A DNA stretch of 64,000 nucleotides from Sphingobacterium yanglingense (lineage in GTDB: Bacteria > Bacteroidota > Bacteroidia > Sphingobacteriales > Sphingobacteriaceae): contig NZ_SNYV01000017.1 of assembly GCF_004363245.1 (NCBI RefSeq), forward strand, positions 62,001-126,000. Reading direction: 5' to 3'. Positions 43,145 to 51,906 of this stretch are shown here, piece by piece (the stretch's first letter is position 1; every line of letters begins with the position of its first letter). The notes beneath the pieces were generated by a model. That model saw only the letters and a list, made by a program, of their open reading frames with translations. It ran no database searches and was not told where the DNA came from. The position numbers and the translations under genes are program-made.

Positions 43145-43600
43145 CTATTCTGCCTCCACCATCACCATAGGCTCAGGTTCATAATCACTCGCTAAATCAT
43201 TTACCTTAGCCAGCATTTTGATCAGTTGCACCCGCTCCTTCTCCGATAGTTGCGATTCTAAATACTCATTAAAACCCCGTACCACATTTTTTGCCACCCT
43301 ACGTTTTTCCACGCCAAGAGCGGTTAAATAGACCTTCACCGATCGCTTATCTGTGGTACTCGTCTCCCGGTATATAAAACCAAGCCCTTCTAGATTATTT
43401 AACACCCGAGATAGCGAAGTGGTTTTTACACCTGTAGAATTTGCAATCTGGGAAACAGCAGTCCCCTCCTTGTGGATATTTATTAAAATATATCCTGCAG
43501 CCTGTGTAAAACCATGTTGTGAAGCAATATTATTATATTTGTTCGCAACAGTTTGCCAAGCCGCTTTTAAAAAATAGTCGATTGTATTATCTTGGTTCAT
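43145..43600 (-). CDS. MarR-family transcriptional regulator
   Basis: A 151-residue winged-helix regulator. The HTH runs GTAVSQIANSTGVKTTSLSRVLNNLEGLG (about 51-80) and the wing has RETSTTDKRSVKVYLTALG. MarR proteins respond to small phenolic or lipid-like ligands. The gene is directly upstream of the fatty-acid beta-oxidation operon and divergent from a 2-oxoglutarate-dependent oxygenase, so it may regulate either or both. A palindrome in its own promoter (43631-43644) suggests autoregulation. Confidence 0.9.
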   Translation of the reverse strand: MNQDNTIDYFLKAAWQTVANKYNNIASQHGFTQAAGYILINIHKEGTAVSQIANSTGVKTTSLSRVLNNLEGLGFIYRETSTTDKRSVKVYLTALGVEKRRVAKNVVRGFNEYLESQLSEKERVQLIKMLAKVNDLASDYEPEPMVMVEAE

Positions 43601-43630
43601 TGTTGATTATTGTGACCTACCTGCATTTTA

Positions 43631-43644
43631 TTATGCAAGCATAA
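43631..43644. promoter_or_regulatory. putative MarR operator
   Basis: TTATGC AA GCATAA, a perfect 6-2-6 palindrome, spans the predicted transcription start (near 43640) of the marR promoter, the expected place for autorepression. Confidence 0.5.
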
Positions 43645-43676
43645 CAAATCTAATAGTTTAACTTGTATATTCCAAA
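43645..43676 (-). promoter_or_regulatory. Bacteroidota-type promoter of the MarR gene
   Basis: On the minus strand TTTG (43676-43673), a 20-base spacer, then TAGATTTG (43652-43645). The match to the -33/-7 consensus is close to perfect. Confidence 0.6.
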
Positions 43677-43749
43677 TACTTACCTTAAAATATTTAATCA
43701 AAAAACACGTGGTCAAACATTAAAAATTATCCTGCCAAAACGAGATAGA

Positions 43750-43781
43750 TTCGAGAATACAAAGCATTTTATTTAGGTTTG
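43750..43781 (+). promoter_or_regulatory. promoter of the oxygenase gene
   Basis: TTCG (one base from TTTG) at 43750-43753, 20-base spacer, then TAGGTTTG at 43774-43781; the ATG follows at 43805. Confidence 0.45.
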
Positions 43782-43804
43782 TACTTGGTTAAAAACAAAG
43801 TAAT

Positions 43805-44767
43805 ATGGCATTAGTAAATATTCCACGCCTAGACCTACTGCACTACACCGAAGGCAGTATTGATCAGCGTAAACAATTTGTACAAGACATTGGTAAGGCA
43901 TTTAATGAGACTGGGTTTGTTACCATTGCAAATCACGGATTAAGCGAGGAGCTAATCGCTGAACTATACCAAACCGTCAAGGCCTTTTTTGACCTACCTC
44001 AGGAAACGAAGGATAAATACGAATTTCCCGAACTTGCAGGTCAGCGTGGCTATACCACAAAAGGAAGAGAGAAAGCTAAAGATTCCAAAACCCCAGATTT
44101 AAAAGAGTTTTGGCAGCGTGGACAGACCATTGTTGGAGAAGACTATTCCAAAACAGACTTCCCAGACAACCCATCAGTAGAAGAATTACCTCGTTTCGAC
44201 ATTGTAACCGGAGAGATTTACAAGAAACTAGAAAACGCGGGCCGTAATCTACTAAAAGCCATTGCTACCTACCTGGAGCTTGAAGAGAATTATTTTGAAA
44301 AGCATGTTATTAATGGGAACTCTATTCTTAGAGCCATTCATTACTTTCCTATCGAAAATCCTGAGGCCCTAGCTCCGGATGCCGTCCGAGCTGGTGCACA
44401 TGAGGACATCAATCTAATCACCCTATTGATAGGGGCATCCGCAGATGGATTAGAAGTACTGACAAAAGATGGAGAATGGTTTCCTATTAAGGCTAAAGGA
44501 GAGGACATCGTCGTCAATGTTGGAGATATGCTACAACGACTGACGAACAATAAACTGAAGTCGACCACACATCGTGTCGTAAACCCGCCAGTCGAATTGA
44601 TGAAGACTTCACGTTATTCTGTACCGTTCTTCTTGCATCCTAAGTCTCAAATGAGCCTTGCTTCATTGGATTCCTGTATAGATGCAGCGCACCCTAAAGC
44701 ATATGAAGACTACACTGCGGGGCAATATCTAGACGAACGTCTACGAGAAATTGGCTTGAAAATGTAA
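43805..44767 (+). CDS. 2-oxoglutarate/Fe(II)-dependent oxygenase (isopenicillin N synthase family)
   Basis: A 320-residue non-heme iron oxygenase. The N-terminal DIOX_N part (GFVTIANHGLSEELIAELY) is followed by the jelly-roll core with HEDINLITLL (His and Asp iron ligands), STTHRVVNPP (second His) and RYSVPFFL, where Arg and Ser bind 2-oxoglutarate. Members hydroxylate or desaturate diverse small molecules; the product is unknown. It is divergently transcribed from the MarR gene, with a 204-bp shared control region, and ends before a strong terminator. Confidence 0.9.
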   Translation: MALVNIPRLDLLHYTEGSIDQRKQFVQDIGKAFNETGFVTIANHGLSEELIAELYQTVKAFFDLPQETKDKYEFPELAGQRGYTTKGREKAKDSKTPDLKEFWQRGQTIVGEDYSKTDFPDNPSVEELPRFDIVTGEIYKKLENAGRNLLKAIATYLELEENYFEKHVINGNSILRAIHYFPIENPEALAPDAVRAGAHEDINLITLLIGASADGLEVLTKDGEWFPIKAKGEDIVVNVGDMLQRLTNNKLKSTTHRVVNPPVELMKTSRYSVPFFLHPKSQMSLASLDSCIDAAHPKAYEDYTAGQYLDERLREIGLKM

Positions 44768-44792
44768 CCTTCACTAATATCAACCCATAAAA

Positions 44793-44828
44793 TAGAAAAG
44801 GTGAACCTGTACAGGTTCACCTTTTCTA
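44793..44828. terminator. bidirectional intrinsic terminator
   Basis: TAGAAAAGGTGAACCTGT (44793-44810) is followed at once by its exact reverse complement (44811-44828), a 36-base perfect palindrome. The central four bases must act as the loop. It separates two convergent units. Confidence 0.75.
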
Positions 44829-44849
44829 CTATTTAAATATCTAGGCGCT

Positions 44850-45602
44850 TTATTTCAGCTTATAGCCTACCCCAATATTCATGAAGATATTGTGCATACC
44901 GAAACTAATACTCTCAAATCCTGTTTTCATAATATTGTTAAAACCATAGTCAAATTGGGCTAAGGCAGAAAACTTATTATTAATCGCATATTTTGCACCT
45001 AAACTCATCCCTACATCAATATTACGGACACTATTTGAAAAATCATAATCGGCTTTATCAATGTTAATCTTATCTCCTGTAGGTGTTTCATGTCTTAAAT
45101 AGCCATCAAACGCTTCACCGTAGAACTTTTTTCTAACAGCAAATGCAACATAGGGGCCTGCTTGAACATTCCAGCGTTCAGATACTTGATAAGTAGCTTG
45201 TACTGGAACAGAAATATACAAATTGTGAATCTTAGTTGTAATATCTCCGGTATAATATCCGCGAAGCTTTCCTTCAGAATCGTTTACCGCACTAAAAGTC
45301 GTTTTATAACCTTTAACTCTAGCTTTCGCATCCATTCCCTTTCCTTCGAAAATAGCCCCAACAGCTACTCCCCATTTTGAATCTATAGCATAGTTAGCTT
45401 TAGCTCCTACATAAAAGGGGAGGTTCGGGTTATAACTTTTTATCTTTCTGATTTCCACAGGCAGGGATAATGGAGCAGCCCCTCCAATCTTGCCCCCTAA
45501 AATAAAATCAACGCTAATATCACCGGCTTCTTGCGCATTACCTTTGGTAATAAACAGGAGCACAGCAGAAAGAGCAATAATATATTTATTAATTTTTCTC
45601 AT
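44850..45602 (-). CDS. outer-membrane beta-barrel protein (PorT-like)
   Basis: A 250-residue exported protein with a signal peptide (1-23, ..GNAQE) and a succession of amphipathic strands ending in aromatic or hydrophobic residues (PFYVGAKANYAI.., VSVPVQATYQVSERWNVQAGPYVAFAV.., SLGAKYAINNKFSALAQFDYGFNNI..), finishing IFMNIGVGYKLK. This is the pattern of a small eight- or ten-stranded barrel of the PorT/OmpA-like group. It overlaps the stop of the upstream PCMD lipoprotein by one base (TAATG), so the two are likely partners in the outer membrane. Confidence 0.8.
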   Translation of the reverse strand: MRKINKYIIALSAVLLFITKGNAQEAGDISVDFILGGKIGGAAPLSLPVEIRKIKSYNPNLPFYVGAKANYAIDSKWGVAVGAIFEGKGMDAKARVKGYKTTFSAVNDSEGKLRGYYTGDITTKIHNLYISVPVQATYQVSERWNVQAGPYVAFAVRKKFYGEAFDGYLRHETPTGDKINIDKADYDFSNSVRNIDVGMSLGAKYAINNKFSALAQFDYGFNNIMKTGFESISFGMHNIFMNIGVGYKLK

Positions 45603-46789
45603 TACTTAGTTACAATTTTTAAATCATCCACAATCAATTTACTTCCTACAGCTCCGACAAAGCTATCTCCTCGTTTACTTGAACTCATTACAATCGCAAT
45701 ATTATAATCCAACCCAGCAACTGCAGCCATATCAACTTTAGCACGGTATTCGAACGGTAAGCTAAACTTCACGAATCCATCTCCAGCTGTAGCTGAACCA
45801 TCTTTAATCTTAGCGATCGCCACAATACTCGGGTCAGTAAGTATATTATGTCCTGTCAAATAAGGGACTCTCTTCTTCGGATCACTAACCGATTCCATTA
45901 ACTGTTTACGATTGTAAAAAACGGCATAAATATCACAGGAATCCTTCAGATTAAGTGGTTTTAAATCTTTATCTGTAACATTCTCTGCTGGTCTGTACTT
46001 GTAATATCCTTCAAGCGTAACGGGAACCTTATTAAAAGGCAAGCCAAACTGTGTCGCTGCAAGTGGATCCATAAGCACTGGTCCCGTATCGAATGAGCCA
46101 ATAAACAAGTTGCCTGCTGCAATAGGTTTTCCAAACATAGCTCCATACATACCAGTCAACTTGGTCTCCAAAAATAAAGCCTGTTTTCCAGCATGAGCAT
46201 CAGGAGTTATAGTTGTGGGATAAGCCGCCGGTTCCATTACTCCCCCAGGCGTTATAGAAAGAGTAATTCCAAATCCAGCATTCCCAGATGCCCAATTATA
46301 ATACTTCTGTCCATCTACATTATTATAAAATTTAGTAAACTTTTGATTGTTGTCAATCTCTGTTTCTTCAAACCCATATTCAGTAGGAACAAAACCATCT
46401 TTTGTATTTACGATTTTTAACAGATATTTCTTAGAGTACTGTTTATCCTGAGATATTGTTTCGACATTAACCCCCTCAAGCTGCATGCGCTTAGCCAACT
46501 CTTTATCTACCCGGAGTTCATCATTATCCAACACCTTCCCATTTTCCACCTGAATTTGAGCCCCCTCAGTCAAAGTAAATTTAACTTTGAACTCTGAAGT
46601 TTCCTCTTGATCAGGCTTCAAATAGAAAATTACACTCCCCCCCGAAACGACCGGATCAAGCAAAAAAACATCATTTTCAGTCTCAGCTTTGATAATATCA
46701 GCCTCCATATTCGGGGCCTCATCCTTAACACAGGATGACAAAAACAGGAGCAATCCCCCGCAAAAAAACAATAGATTACGTAACTTCAT
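45602..46789 (-). CDS. PCMD-domain lipoprotein
   Basis: A 395-residue lipoprotein: hydrophobic signal ending in the lipobox FLSSC (C20), a beta-sandwich domain (SGGSVIFYLKPDQEE..FTLTEGAQI) resembling immunoglobulin-like BACON/DUF4493-type regions, then a PCMD (putative carbohydrate metabolism) domain from about residue 150 with NWASGNAGFGITLS, GKQALFLETKLTG and LIVDDLKIV at the end. It is expected on the outer-membrane surface. Its stop is coupled to the start of a beta-barrel gene. The ligand is not known; a carbohydrate is suggested by the family name only. Confidence 0.8.
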   Translation of the reverse strand: MKLRNLLFFCGGLLLFLSSCVKDEAPNMEADIIKAETENDVFLLDPVVSGGSVIFYLKPDQEETSEFKVKFTLTEGAQIQVENGKVLDNDELRVDKELAKRMQLEGVNVETISQDKQYSKKYLLKIVNTKDGFVPTEYGFEETEIDNNQKFTKFYNNVDGQKYYNWASGNAGFGITLSITPGGVMEPAAYPTTITPDAHAGKQALFLETKLTGMYGAMFGKPIAAGNLFIGSFDTGPVLMDPLAATQFGLPFNKVPVTLEGYYKYRPAENVTDKDLKPLNLKDSCDIYAVFYNRKQLMESVSDPKKRVPYLTGHNILTDPSIVAIAKIKDGSATAGDGFVKFSLPFEYRAKVDMAAVAGLDYNIAIVMSSSKRGDSFVGAVGSKLIVDDLKIVTK

Positions 46790-46912
46790 AAAGTGTTATT
46801 TTAAAAACAGAGCAAATTTAAGATTATTATTAAGCTCAGGCGCATACCGTCCCCACGAATCACCTATGCCTATTAAATCTTTACATTCCTCTGTTTAATT
46901 ATAAAAGCCATA

Positions 46913-47278
46913 TTATTCACTGGCACCAATCTCTTCCTGCATTTTCTTTGGCAAACTTTGAAAAACAAGTTGATAACTATGATCGACCAACCCAAACAAT
47001 CTATCATCTGACAATTCTCTATTGGCATAGACGGTATTCCAATGTTTTTTGTTCATATGGTACCCGGGCAACACCGTACCTTCGTACTCCTCCCTCAACT
47101 CCACAGCATACTCCGGATCACACTTTACATTAAAGCTCAACTGATCCACCTGATCCAACCCAACCAATAAAAACACTTTACCTGCTACCTTGAACACCAG
47201 TGTCTGGGGCCCAAAAGGCAACTCTTCAGAAACAGCTTTCTGACCTAAACAATATTCTCGCAGTTCTTCGATATGCAT
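46913..47278 (-). CDS. MmcQ/YjbR-family protein
   Basis: A 121-residue protein of the MmcQ/YjbR (DUF419) family: it begins HIEELREYCLGQKAVSEELPFG and has FKVAGKVFLLVGLDQ and PGYHMNKKHWNTVY. The fold resembles a double-wing DNA-binding motif but DNA binding has not been shown for most members; function is unknown. It is followed by a thioredoxin-like gene on the same strand 26 bases upstream in coordinate, so it may be co-transcribed. Confidence 0.9.
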   Translation of the reverse strand: MHIEELREYCLGQKAVSEELPFGPQTLVFKVAGKVFLLVGLDQVDQLSFNVKCDPEYAVELREEYEGTVLPGYHMNKKHWNTVYANRELSDDRLFGLVDHSYQLVFQSLPKKMQEEIGASE

Positions 47279-47304
47279 AACCGTGACAAGTAAAACTGAA
47301 ACTC

Positions 47305-47868
47305 TTATTTCTCTACCGTATTAAGCAATTGAACCAACTCCTGTTGAAGTTCTATGCCCTTATCCGCATTATACCAGGTCTGAAAGTAGGTCTTGATATC
47401 TTCAAATTCCTTTCCCTCAGCCTTCATTTCTTCAAAAATGCGTTGTAATGCCTCCGGTCTCGGTCCCCACACGGCAATATCCTCACCGGCTTCATTTCTA
47501 ATAATCAATTTAGGAATAGACTTACCACCATTAGTAAGGTATTGATCAATAAGGAATGGCGCTGCATCTCTAAGCTGTATATCCAAATTAATATTAGGGT
47601 TATCCTTCACCAAACTATAAATCTGCGGCACACTATGCGCAGCATCACCACACCAAGGCTCTGTAATCAAAATCCAGGTTTGCTTCCCTTCCAAATTGGA
47701 CAAAGAGGCCTTAGTAGCGTCGCTGGATTCAAATTTCTTCAACCAACGGCTCATCCGAGACCAGTTGAGCTTCGCATAATTAAAATATTCAGGATCGTTG
47801 TAAGTAGGATAATTGGATGGATTTGCCAATACATCTTCAAAATACGCTAGATAAGCTTCGAAAGTCAT
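47305..47868 (-). CDS. thioredoxin-fold protein with a single active-site cysteine
   Basis: A 187-residue protein. The thioredoxin-like motif WCGDAAHSVP replaces the usual WCxxC, leaving one cysteine. A helical N-terminal part precedes it (about 1-60). Proteins of this kind occur widely in Bacteroidota as uncharacterised thioredoxin-family members. The ATG at 47868 (MTFEAYLAYFEDVL) is preferred over an upstream in-frame ATG at 47940, because the intervening residues look noncoding. A monothiol redox or structural role is possible. Confidence 0.8.
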   Translation of the reverse strand: MTFEAYLAYFEDVLANPSNYPTYNDPEYFNYAKLNWSRMSRWLKKFESSDATKASLSNLEGKQTWILITEPWCGDAAHSVPQIYSLVKDNPNINLDIQLRDAAPFLIDQYLTNGGKSIPKLIIRNEAGEDIAVWGPRPEALQRIFEEMKAEGKEFEDIKTYFQTWYNADKGIELQQELVQLLNTVEK

Positions 47869-48081
47869 ATTATTATATATTTTAATTGTTTTAAACCAAC
47901 ACATGCCTGTTCCGATATGCAGGACAAAAACGCCTCGCATCGCTTACGCCTCGTGTCACTCTTCTGCTAAAGATATTTCATTGGTAGACATTATCAAAAC
48001 ACAAAAATAAGCATAATATAGCAACAAAACAGTCATCAAAATGTTGCAAAGCATTTAACATTATTTAATAAATGTTCACTC

Positions 48082-48089
48082 TATCTTTG
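48082..48089 (+). promoter_or_regulatory. -7 promoter element of the receptor/GLPGLI operon
   Basis: TATCTTTG fits TAnnTTTG and lies 22 bases upstream of the ATG at 48111. A -33 box at the normal distance is not seen. Confidence 0.4.
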
Positions 48090-48110
48090 ACTTGTCTTTA
48101 AACCAATTGA

Positions 48111-50810
48111 ATGAAAAGAATTATATTCAGCATCCTTATGTTAGTTGCCGCAAACTTAGTTTATGGTCAACACACCTTATCTGGCAGAATCATAGACAAG
48201 GCGGACAGTAAGCCGTTGACCAATGCATCTATTGTAATACTCAACCAAGATTCCATCATGCAACAGTTTACACGCGCAGACGAAGATGGAAAATTTTCAT
48301 TCAAGAGCTTAATAGACACATCTTATCTACTTATCGTCTCTTACCCTAAGTATGAACTCATTTCTAAAAAAATAAAGCTTGAAGGTTCAAGCTCAACACT
48401 CGCTCCTATAGCACTGAGTTCCCAGGCTAACCTAATAGAAGAAGTCGTCATACAACAACGTCTACCGATACGAATCAAAGGGGACACCTTAGAATACGAT
48501 GCAGGCAGCTTTGAGACAGAGAAAAACGCCAAACTAGAGGATTTGCTACGACGCTTGCCAGGACTCTCTGTTTCGGGTGATGGTAAGATAACTGCAAATG
48601 GAAAGTCGGTATCCAAAGTATTGATAGATGGGGAAGAGTTCTTTGGCTACGATCCTAAAATCGCTATCCGCAATATCCGTGCAGATGCTGTTGACAAAGT
48701 ACAGGTATACGAAAAGAAATCCAAAGAAGCTGAGCTAACAGGAATAGATGATGGAGTACGCGAGGTCACGGTCAATGCGGTCTTGAAAGAAGAAGCCCGC
48801 AAAGGTATTTTTGGCAATGCAGAAGCTCTAGCTGGCACTGACAACCTCTATACAGGAAGCCTATTCGCTGCCAAATTCAATAAAACCGAACGCATAGGAG
48901 TCACCGCCAATACCAACAACATGGGCGCTGGTATGGGACGAGAGGGCGGACTTCGGATGAATAGTCAAATCACAGGCAATCCACGTAGTACCTCCATTGG
49001 GACGAATTATGAAAACCAGTTTTTTCAGAAAAAAGTCAACTTCAACGGTAACTATAATTTCAACAGTAACGGCAACAATAACGAGAAAGAGTCTTTCAAC
49101 AAACAGATTGTATCTGATAATGTAATCGAAGAATCGGAAAATAAGTCTAAGACTTCCAATTCATCTGATGCCCACGGTATACGATCAGATATTAGATATA
49201 GAATTGATTCTACATCTAATATGGAGATTAATATCGGTGCTAACTTTGCCAATAACTACAGCAGTAGTGAATCCCAAAACTATACAACCCAAAACGGGGA
49301 TGCATTTAGCAGAATAGGTGACACAACCAACACAGATGGACAAACTCAGTCAAACGATATACGGATTAATTACCGGAAACGTCTGAACAAAAGAGGGAGT
49401 TCACTAAACTTCCATTTTAACAACAGCTATAATAAAAACTACTCGAAGAGCATCGTTGACCAGACTACTATATATTATGTAAAAGGTGACACGACTATTC
49501 TCAACCAAGACAGGATTAACAATAGCAACGGCAACAATATTTCAGGACAGATTCAGTATTCAGATCGTATCTCCAATAAAATCAATTACTCTCTAGGTTA
49601 CAATATCAGCAATTCGACAAATAAAACCTTACTCGAAGCATTTAATCAGAGAAACAGCAACAATCCTGTACTGGATATAGACTATTCACAAGATCAAAAA
49701 ACGGTGAATACCAGCCATGGAATGGTCGCTAACATCAATTATTTCACGGAAAAAATATCAGTAAATCTTTCTAACCGTACAAATTTTAGAGATCAATCCT
49801 TGAGAGATGATTATAGAAATATAGACCTCGATCGTACATTTTGGGACAATGATATTAATATGAATGCCAATTACAGAATCTCCAATAGAAAGAATTTAGG
49901 GTTGAATTACCAAAACAACTTTAATATCCCTTCGTTCGGACAATTACAGGAGTTACAGCCACAGACAAATCCTCTATTCGAACAAAAAGGTAACCCGGAT
50001 CTGAAGCGATCAAACAATAATTCCTTCCGATTAAACTATCATACGATGAGTTTATTAAAAGGAACAAGTTGGAACATGAATGCTGACATATCATTTACGA
50101 CAGACCCGATTGTAAACCAACGATCAATAAATACATCTACGGGAGTAACAACGAGTTCCTATATCAATATAATGGGAAGATCAAGCTGGCGGGCCGGGAT
50201 GAACAGTAACTTCAATAAACCTGTATTCGATAGAAAAGCACAGTTTAACATATTTGGTGGACTGAATTACAACAACGGTTTTAGCTTCATTAAATATGGC
50301 GACGACGTCAAGAACCAACAGTATGAGCTAAACAATGAACAAACAACCAGCCTATCTACTGGAATCGGGATCAACGAACAAGACTCCAAGGGACTAGACT
50401 ACGACTTCAATTGGAGAATCAGCGCAGATAATCAACGAAATAGTTTACGAAAAGAATTCAACTATACCAGTATCAACACCTCAGGCTCTGGTTTTTTCAA
50501 GTATTTCTTACCTAAAAAATTCAACGTTAGTAGTAATATAAACTACTCTCTAGAAGGGCCAACGAAGTTTTATAACAAAAGTCTACATCAGTTTTATGTC
50601 AATGCTGAAATCAGCAAAAAGCTGTTGAGCAACGAAAGCTTAACAGCCAGTATTAAAGGCTTTGACATCTTCAACACGTACAACAATATCAACAGATCCT
50701 CTTCTGAAACCGGTTTCAGTCAATCCAGTCAACAGATATTGACCCGTTATGTATTAGTTGGGTTAAAATGGGATTTCAACAAGAATCTAGGAAAGAAAAA
50801 AGAAGGATAA
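48111..50810 (+). CDS. outer-membrane beta-barrel protein with carboxypeptidase-like N-terminal domain
   Basis: An 899-residue protein: signal peptide (1-19), a CarboxypepD_reg-like beta-sandwich (SGRIIDKADSKPLTNASIVIL..), a plug-like region (RIKGDTLEYDAGSFETEKNAKLEDLLRRLPG..) and then a large barrel rich in Asn/Ser with aromatic-ended strands. It resembles TonB-dependent receptors in order but belongs to the outer-membrane beta-barrel family (PF14905) common in this phylum. Substrate unknown. It is followed by a GLPGLI protein 56 bases downstream, the usual pairing. Confidence 0.85.
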   Translation: MKRIIFSILMLVAANLVYGQHTLSGRIIDKADSKPLTNASIVILNQDSIMQQFTRADEDGKFSFKSLIDTSYLLIVSYPKYELISKKIKLEGSSSTLAPIALSSQANLIEEVVIQQRLPIRIKGDTLEYDAGSFETEKNAKLEDLLRRLPGLSVSGDGKITANGKSVSKVLIDGEEFFGYDPKIAIRNIRADAVDKVQVYEKKSKEAELTGIDDGVREVTVNAVLKEEARKGIFGNAEALAGTDNLYTGSLFAAKFNKTERIGVTANTNNMGAGMGREGGLRMNSQITGNPRSTSIGTNYENQFFQKKVNFNGNYNFNSNGNNNEKESFNKQIVSDNVIEESENKSKTSNSSDAHGIRSDIRYRIDSTSNMEINIGANFANNYSSSESQNYTTQNGDAFSRIGDTTNTDGQTQSNDIRINYRKRLNKRGSSLNFHFNNSYNKNYSKSIVDQTTIYYVKGDTTILNQDRINNSNGNNISGQIQYSDRISNKINYSLGYNISNSTNKTLLEAFNQRNSNNPVLDIDYSQDQKTVNTSHGMVANINYFTEKISVNLSNRTNFRDQSLRDDYRNIDLDRTFWDNDINMNANYRISNRKNLGLNYQNNFNIPSFGQLQELQPQTNPLFEQKGNPDLKRSNNNSFRLNYHTMSLLKGTSWNMNADISFTTDPIVNQRSINTSTGVTTSSYINIMGRSSWRAGMNSNFNKPVFDRKAQFNIFGGLNYNNGFSFIKYGDDVKNQQYELNNEQTTSLSTGIGINEQDSKGLDYDFNWRISADNQRNSLRKEFNYTSINTSGSGFFKYFLPKKFNVSSNINYSLEGPTKFYNKSLHQFYVNAEISKKLLSNESLTASIKGFDIFNTYNNINRSSSETGFSQSSQQILTRYVLVGLKWDFNKNLGKKKEG

Positions 50811-50866
50811 TAGCATAAAGACGTACGCTATCCAATACGTTATAATAAAATAGAAAGGAACTCGAT

Positions 50867-51760
50867 ATGAATAAAATATTAATATTATCCCTGGAGATAC
50901 TCTTTGGCATCTCTGCTCAAGCACAATATGCATACTTTGGCAATAGAGGTATCATTTCGTTCGACAAAATAAGTTACACTCGGGCACAGACTAGGGAGAT
51001 GATAAAAAAATTTGAAGAAGCTGCCCCTGGTCAAATGGGTGGTAGACACTTTTGGGGTGGCGATATAAACAACATGCCCGATTCCCGTACCGAACGTATG
51101 ACCATGTACTTTGACGAGAATGGAAGTCTGTTGATGCCCGAAGTAAGCGACGAAGAAAACAAAGACACTGCACGTGGTCAGGCAAGAGCTGGCGGAGGCC
51201 GGGGCAATAGAGGAGGTTCATCCATGTCCATGGGAGCTGTAAGTGTACATGGCGGAGGAGCCATGATGATGCGTGGAGCCCGGAGCCGGGGCGGGTCATC
51301 TAAAGTGCTTTATCAAAATTTAAAGTCCAATCAAGCCGAAGTACAGGTAGAACTCGATGACAAATATATCCTTAAAGACTCCTTAGCAAACATAACTTGG
51401 CGATTTACTGATGAATACCGGAACATAGCAGGATTCGAGTGTCGTCGCGTAAATGGTGCAACAGCAGACTCCCTATACCTAGTTGCATTTTACACCGACC
51501 AGATTCCTGTATCAGGAGGGCCGGCATTAAGCCATGGACTACCAGGCATGATCCTTGGACTCGCGATTCCCGAAATGCACATCCAGTATTGGGCAACAAA
51601 GATAGATTACCACAATGAGGTCCTACCAAACGACTGGAGAGATAAAAAAACAAAGGCGATGACATTGGACGATTTTGCAAACTCTGTTGGCAGGTTTTTC
51701 CAACGAGGCAATGACAGTGGGTCTGCTAAAAAGAGCATATTAGAACAGATAATTTACTAA
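50867..51760 (+). CDS. GLPGLI-family protein
   Basis: A 297-residue exported protein (signal about 1-20) with the family motif SHGLPGMILGL near residue 222-232. The domain around it (FTDEYRNIAGFECRRVNGAT) is typical. An unusual low-complexity Gly/Arg/Met-rich segment at about 104-145 interrupts the normal N-terminal half. GLPGLI proteins accompany outer-membrane barrels but have no proven function. It lies 56 bases downstream of the barrel gene and is likely in its operon. Confidence 0.85.
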   Translation: MNKILILSLEILFGISAQAQYAYFGNRGIISFDKISYTRAQTREMIKKFEEAAPGQMGGRHFWGGDINNMPDSRTERMTMYFDENGSLLMPEVSDEENKDTARGQARAGGGRGNRGGSSMSMGAVSVHGGGAMMMRGARSRGGSSKVLYQNLKSNQAEVQVELDDKYILKDSLANITWRFTDEYRNIAGFECRRVNGATADSLYLVAFYTDQIPVSGGPALSHGLPGMILGLAIPEMHIQYWATKIDYHNEVLPNDWRDKKTKAMTLDDFANSVGRFFQRGNDSGSAKKSILEQIIY

Positions 51761-51841
51761 GTAGAGACATTTTGTCACAATATACTGTCATATTTCCGAC
51801 AAATTGAGGTTCTTTTTTGTTTTTTTTGAGCAAACATTGTG

Positions 51842-51858
51842 TTGGCATAAGGGTTGTT
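51842..51858 (+). promoter_or_regulatory. sigma-54-like sequence upstream of dnaK
   Basis: TTGGCATAAGGGTTGTT resembles the sigma-54 -24/-12 form (TGGCA-N6-TTGC) with GT in place of the -12 GC. It lies 48 bases ahead of the dnaK ATG. It may instead be a chance match; no activator or sigma-54 gene is in the window. Confidence 0.25.
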
Positions 51859-51906
51859 GTATTGGTATCAAGAATTAATAACTCGTAAACAACAATACAT
51901 AAAAAT

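Noticed and set aside
47869..47940. Upstream ATG of the thioredoxin-like gene
   Set aside because: The added residues do not resemble the family and the ATG at 47868 begins a well-formed helix.
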